DNA of 8,936 bases, taken from an uncultured Sulfurimonas sp. (lineage in GTDB: Bacteria; Campylobacterota; Campylobacteria; Campylobacterales; Sulfurimonadaceae). A program made the position numbers and the translations under genes. The notes below the pieces were generated by a model. That model saw only the letters and a list, made by a program, of their open reading frames with translations. It had not been told where the DNA came from and ran no database searches. This document shows, piece after piece, positions 6,037-8,936 of this stretch (positions are counted from its first letter, which is position 1; every line of letters starts with the position of its first letter). Location: contig CALDOC010000557.1 in the NCBI GenBank assembly GCA_937914675.1, positions 1 to 8,936 on the forward strand, in the 5' to 3' direction.

Positions 6037-6495
6037 ATGAAAACTTTTTTGATGTTCTTTATTTTTGGAGTCATTATTACGGGATGTTCACAAAAAAACG
6101 CGTTTACAAAGTTTAACATGAGTAAATCGCAAGAGCTGGGAGCGGACTCGATACTAAGCTCAAAAGTACAAAGAGAAGATGAAGTTGATGGCATAGTCTC
6201 CGTAGTTTATTTAAATAAGGTCTCTCCCGAGTCTTTTTACAGGGATGAATATTTTTACCTTTACTATTACGTAAAAAATAAAGAATCTAATGTCACATTT
6301 TTGTTAAACGATCAAGAAGCGACATCGGCTGAAGAACTACCAACGTCAAACAAGTTTTCTTATTTAACGTCCATAGAGACAAAGTGGAATAAATATTATC
6401 TACTAAAGTTTAAAGAACAAGGCGACGTATTGAAGTTGATTTTCAAAAGCGATGATTTTGTTTCGAATCCTTTAGTTTTTGAAAAAGATGAATAA
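6037..6495 (+). CDS. Outer-membrane-type lipoprotein, function unknown
   Basis: This 152-residue protein is the only plus-strand gene. A longer reading from an ATG at 5977 is possible, but the start at 6037 is preferred: GTAGGGGT lies 4-5 bases upstream, the -10 box at 6007 places the transcript start after 5977, and the N-terminus becomes a clean lipoprotein signal. That signal has Lys2, a hydrophobic core (4-14) and the lipobox ITGC with Cys17. Ser18 at +2 suggests outer-membrane sorting. The mature part is Tyr- and Phe-rich with alternating beta-strand character (FYRDEYFYLYYYVKN, 67-81). I recognise no domain. I recall a putative lipoprotein gene in the same divergent position in C. jejuni (Cj0842). 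Facing slt, a cell-wall enzyme, an envelope role is plausible but unproven. Its last 17 codons overlap the antisense end of slt. Confidence 0.85.
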   Translation: MKTFLMFFIFGVIITGCSQKNAFTKFNMSKSQELGADSILSSKVQREDEVDGIVSVVYLNKVSPESFYRDEYFYLYYYVKNKESNVTFLLNDQEATSAEELPTSNKFSYLTSIETKWNKYYLLKFKEQGDVLKLIFKSDDFVSNPLVFEKDE

Positions 6496-8047
6496 TAGAG
6501 ACGTTTTCTCCCAATATTCTTTTGTACATTACATAATTCGCAAGAACTTTTTTCCCATACTCTCTGCTTTGAGAGTTGTTCATAAGCTCCATACTTAAAA
6601 ATGGCTCATACTCCTCATTTAGAAAAGCACCTGTTTTTAGATGTTTTCTAAAAAAATTAACTCCGCCATTGTAACCATAAGCTATGAACAGTGGATGATA
6701 CAGTGACTTTTTTATCCACTCAATATGTTTTATCGCATACTTTAGGTTCACTTCCGGTTTAAACATATCGCTATATTCTACATCTTCTTTTTCATGCTTA
6801 CTCATAGCGTCAATCAAAAAAGGCATGATTTGCATAAGGCCAAGCGCGAAAGATCTTGAAAGGGCGGATGGAATAAAATTGCTTTCTTGTCGCATTATCG
6901 CATATGTCAAAGCTTTAGTGTCATTTGAAATATCTTTAAGATAGAGGTCATAAGGCATTATGTATCCATGCAATTTAAAAGAGTTGGCTTTTTCCAGTAT
7001 GTAAGCTTGAACTGGCAGCATAGATTTCTCTTTGTATTTTGAGGCTAAGTCGAAAAGTTTGTCATGAGGAGTACTGTTTATTTTATTGCGCAATTCAAGC
7101 CATTGAAATGGATTTTGAAGATTAATTTTACTTTTTGAATTATTTGTATTTAAAGCATGAAAGTAGTTGTGGATTTTAACGTTCATTTTCTCATGAGCGT
7201 AAAGAGTGTAAATATTTATGCTATCGCTAAGTAGTAAGTTTTTGAGATACTTTTTGTCTTTCGAGGCGAGATATAACCAAAAATCGATTTTATCTTTGTC
7301 GAATGAGTTTTTTTCTTTCAAGTACGCACTTTTTAAATGTTTGATAGCGGATTGCTTATAATTCAATTTTAGCTTATGTATGGCTAAAGCAAAATTATCA
7401 TCGGCGTTTAGACGTGTCGGGTCGATTAAAAAGAGTGATTGTTGAAGCTTGTCAAGCTTATTGTCACTCATGACCATTTTAATAAAATAATGTATCTTGT
7501 TGGATGACGCGATTGTATTCATAAACTTTTTATCAAGTTTTATATTTAAATTTTTTCTGCGGTGAGAAGAGGTTGTGTAAATAAACATTTTTAGTATGGC
7601 GTCCGCTGAGTATCTTCTATAGGCTTCCACGCTGTATGGTTCATTCTGAATTTTTAAAAGCTCTACAAACTTTGGAGAGTCGACTTTTTTGGCCAAAGCC
7701 ACTCTTTGCTTATGACTCAAAACGAGTGTCTTATATGGACTCAGCGCTAATTTAAAACATTTTTTATCATATATGGCAAACAGATCTTTTTTCTTCTGAC
7801 AAGCAGCTTTATAATTAATATATGGATCATCACTATACTTTCCATATAATTTTGTAAGTTTTTTATTATGCTTACTCGATAAGGAATATGCCGCATGAGC
7901 TTGTTCGTTAGAAATGTCTTGTCTTAAATATTGCCATATTAAGAAATCTTTAGCGCGAGAAGTTGGTTTTGAGGAAAGTTCCTTGAAGCTTATTTCAGCA
8001 CTTAAAAGCGCTGAAATAAAAGAGAGTAAAAATAAATATCGAATCAT
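6443..8047 (-). CDS. slt: Soluble lytic murein transglycosylase
   Basis: This periplasmic enzyme cleaves the MurNAc-GlcNAc bond of peptidoglycan, leaving 1,6-anhydroMurNAc ends, in wall turnover and insertion of envelope machines. The 534-residue protein starts with a Sec signal (MIRYLFLLSFISALLSA, cleavage near 17/18). A long helical region (about 20-360) of the Slt superhelix type follows, with little sequence conservation. The catalytic SLT domain is C-terminal: YAIMRQESNF (382-391, catalytic Glu388), LSRSFALGLMQIMP (396-409), AYGYNGG (456-462) and SREYGKKVLANYVMYK (494-509). The tail after about 510 is an extra 24 residues, mostly from the stretch that overlaps the lipoprotein gene. It starts 2 bases after the yggT stop with a poor ribosome site, so it probably relies on coupling. 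A 10-bp inverted repeat lies in its signal-peptide codons. Sampled GC is low (about 25% in 7501-7560). Confidence 0.95.
   Translation of the reverse strand: MIRYLFLLSFISALLSAEISFKELSSKPTSRAKDFLIWQYLRQDISNEQAHAAYSLSSKHNKKLTKLYGKYSDDPYINYKAACQKKKDLFAIYDKKCFKLALSPYKTLVLSHKQRVALAKKVDSPKFVELLKIQNEPYSVEAYRRYSADAILKMFIYTTSSHRRKNLNIKLDKKFMNTIASSNKIHYFIKMVMSDNKLDKLQQSLFLIDPTRLNADDNFALAIHKLKLNYKQSAIKHLKSAYLKEKNSFDKDKIDFWLYLASKDKKYLKNLLLSDSINIYTLYAHEKMNVKIHNYFHALNTNNSKSKINLQNPFQWLELRNKINSTPHDKLFDLASKYKEKSMLPVQAYILEKANSFKLHGYIMPYDLYLKDISNDTKALTYAIMRQESNFIPSALSRSFALGLMQIMPFLIDAMSKHEKEDVEYSDMFKPEVNLKYAIKHIEWIKKSLYHPLFIAYGYNGGVNFFRKHLKTGAFLNEEYEPFLSMELMNNSQSREYGKKVLANYVMYKRILGENVSIIHLFQKLKDSKQNHRF
7990..8019 (-). 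repeat. Perfect 10-bp inverted repeat in the slt signal-peptide codons
   Basis: TTATTTCAGC (7990-7999) and GCTGAAATAA (8010-8019) are exact reverse complements separated by 10 bases. In the slt message this folds over codons 11-19, the end of the signal peptide and its cleavage site. No U-tract follows on either strand, so it is not an intrinsic terminator. It could slow ribosomes or define an mRNA processing point between yggT and slt, or be chance. Confidence 0.5.
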
Positions 8048-8049
8048 GC

Positions 8050-8346
8050 CTAAAGCGAACGGGCTAAAACGCTAACGATATAACCAACCAACACCGTCAC
8101 GACTTGAAGACCAATAATAATAACCAATGGAGCCAAATCAAGTCCATTAAAATCGGTTCTCATGAATTTTCTGATGTAAGAGTAGGCTGGCTGAGTTATT
8201 TTACGTAAAAACTGAACTATTGGATTATATGGATCTGGATTGACAAAGCTAAGAAGCGCCGCAATGATTAAAACCCAAATATATACGTTAATAAGTCCCG
8301 TGAAAATACCGCCGATTTGTAATACCGCAACTCCTAAATCACTCAT
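8050..8346 (-). CDS. yggT: YggT family membrane protein
   Basis: This 98-residue integral membrane protein has two hydrophobic segments (about 12-34 and 70-93). Between them is the family's conserved loop, FVNPDPYNPIVQFLRKITQP (34-53) followed by YSYIRKFM, and the second segment opens with DLAPLVIIIGLQ (70-81), also typical. The family (YGGT/Ycf19/CCB3 group) is linked to membrane and cofactor-assembly roles, osmotic tolerance and cell-division-related processes in different organisms, with no agreed biochemical activity. Its length is normal for a single-repeat member. The start overlaps the gltX stop as ATGA, and its TAG is 2 bases before slt. It sits between a tRNA synthetase and a murein hydrolase, an arrangement conserved, as I recall, in Campylobacter. 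Confidence 0.92.
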   Translation of the reverse strand: MSDLGVAVLQIGGIFTGLINVYIWVLIIAALLSFVNPDPYNPIVQFLRKITQPAYSYIRKFMRTDFNGLDLAPLVIIIGLQVVTVLVGYIVSVLARSL

Positions 8347-8936
8347 TTGATAATCTCCCCTAGATAATTTTTAAGACATTTGTAAACTTCCGCAACGTCG
8401 GGTCCGTGTTCTGAGTTTGTGAAAAGTATGCGAATTGGTTTAAAGTAGTTTTTACCTTTAAGTCCTGACTCTTTTATCACATGATTTTTAAAATCTTCAT
8501 ATTCTTCAAAGTAGGGCGCTTGTTTTATAGTGTCAGCCATAAGTTTTGTCTGCTCCGCAAACTCTTCTGGCACAACTCTTGGCTCAAAAATAGGAGTAAT
8601 TTTACTTTTTAACTCTTTTGTCGTTCCAGCTTCTTCTAAGAACAAGCGAGCAAGTTCACCTATCTCCGCGTCGGCAAAACCAACGTAACGAGAAAGTTCT
8701 TTTGCGTCTAAAGCTTTTAAATGTTCTTTGTTGATATGTTTCAACATGTTCATGTCAAAGCGGGCGGGGGACTTTGATATTTTTGACAAGTCGAACCACT
8801 CTATGGCCTCTTGCATTGTAAATATCTCTTTTGGAGGCTTGTTTCCGATGAGAATTAAATAATTAACAATCGCTTCGGGTAAATACCCCTCTTCTAAAAG
8901 CCATTTGACACTCGAGGCGTCATCGCGTTTACTCAT
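8343..8936 (-). CDS. gltX: Glutamate-tRNA ligase (partial, N-terminal part beyond the right edge)
   Basis: The C-terminal 197 residues of a class I glutamyl-tRNA synthetase are present. The visible part begins inside the KMSKS-type loop: MSKRDDASS is the tail of the (K)(L/M)SKR motif, so the Met at the window edge is internal, not a start. Then come GYLPEAIVNYLILIG (17-31), SKISKSPARFDMNMLKHIN (51-69) and the helical anticodon-binding domain, ending at a TGA that overlaps the yggT start. The enzyme charges tRNA-Glu. Campylobacterota usually carry two GltX paralogues, one of which misacylates tRNA-Gln for the GatCAB amidotransferase; this fragment alone does not show which one this is. No truncation or frameshift is seen in the visible part. 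Confidence 0.95.
   Translation of the reverse strand: MSKRDDASSVKWLLEEGYLPEAIVNYLILIGNKPPKEIFTMQEAIEWFDLSKISKSPARFDMNMLKHINKEHLKALDAKELSRYVGFADAEIGELARLFLEEAGTTKELKSKITPIFEPRVVPEEFAEQTKLMADTIKQAPYFEEYEDFKNHVIKESGLKGKNYFKPIRILFTNSEHGPDVAEVYKCLKNYLGEIIK

Noticed and set aside
5961..6194. Minus-strand frame of 77 codons opposite the lipoprotein start
   Set aside because: It crosses both divergent promoters, lacks a ribosome site and has no recognisable domain; it is a shadow of the lipoprotein gene.
8934..8936. ATG at the right edge as the gltX start
   Set aside because: The residues that follow (MSKRDDASS) are the tail of the KMSKS-type catalytic loop, so this Met is internal and the gene continues off the window.

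Overview
The window reads as chromosomal DNA from a member of the Campylobacterota (the former epsilonproteobacteria), most likely a free-living Sulfurimonas-like or Arcobacter-like lineage rather than a pathogen. The reasons are the low GC content, the Lys/Glu/Ile-rich proteins, the frequent TTG starts, and above all the gene order gltX, yggT, slt, divergent lipoprotein, mobB, fbp, small Cys protein, metG. From memory this matches the Cj0845c-Cj0838c stretch of Campylobacter jejuni. The species assignment is inference; the order of recognisable families is read directly.

Layout, right to left, because all genes but one lie on the minus strand. (1) 8936-6443: the 3' part of gltX (glutamyl-tRNA synthetase, cut by the window edge), yggT (small membrane protein) and slt (periplasmic soluble lytic transglycosylase). 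They form one tight unit with a 4-base overlap and a 2-base gap. (2) 6037-6495: one plus-strand lipoprotein, the only gene facing the other way. Its 3' end overlaps the 3' end of slt by 53 coding bases. (3) 6012-5980: two perfect TATAAT boxes on opposite strands make a compact divergent promoter for the lipoprotein and for the next minus-strand operon. (4) 5951-1464: mobB, fbp, a 65-residue four-cysteine protein, metG and a degenerate Mur-ligase-like protein, joined by overlaps or gaps of at most 11 bases. (5) 1391-1: after a 72-base gap, a Tat-exported TRAP substrate-binding protein of the TakP type, then the start of a secreted protein with a carboxypeptidase-regulatory-like beta-sandwich domain that runs off the left edge.

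Functionally the window is mostly housekeeping: two aminoacyl-tRNA synthetases, gluconeogenic fructose-1,6-bisphosphatase, molybdenum cofactor maturation, peptidoglycan turnover and membrane organisation. The left end is more lineage-specific and concerns uptake of small organic acids and a secreted protein.

I see no phage, transposon, CRISPR array, defence system or RNA gene, and no gene-free stretch over 300 bases. The best candidates for something undescribed are the 335-residue protein downstream of metG, which looks like a MurE/MurF-type ligase that lost its ATP-binding loop and ends in a beta-clamp-binding-like pentapeptide, and the 65-residue Cys4 protein between fbp and metG. Neither amounts to a demonstrated new system.
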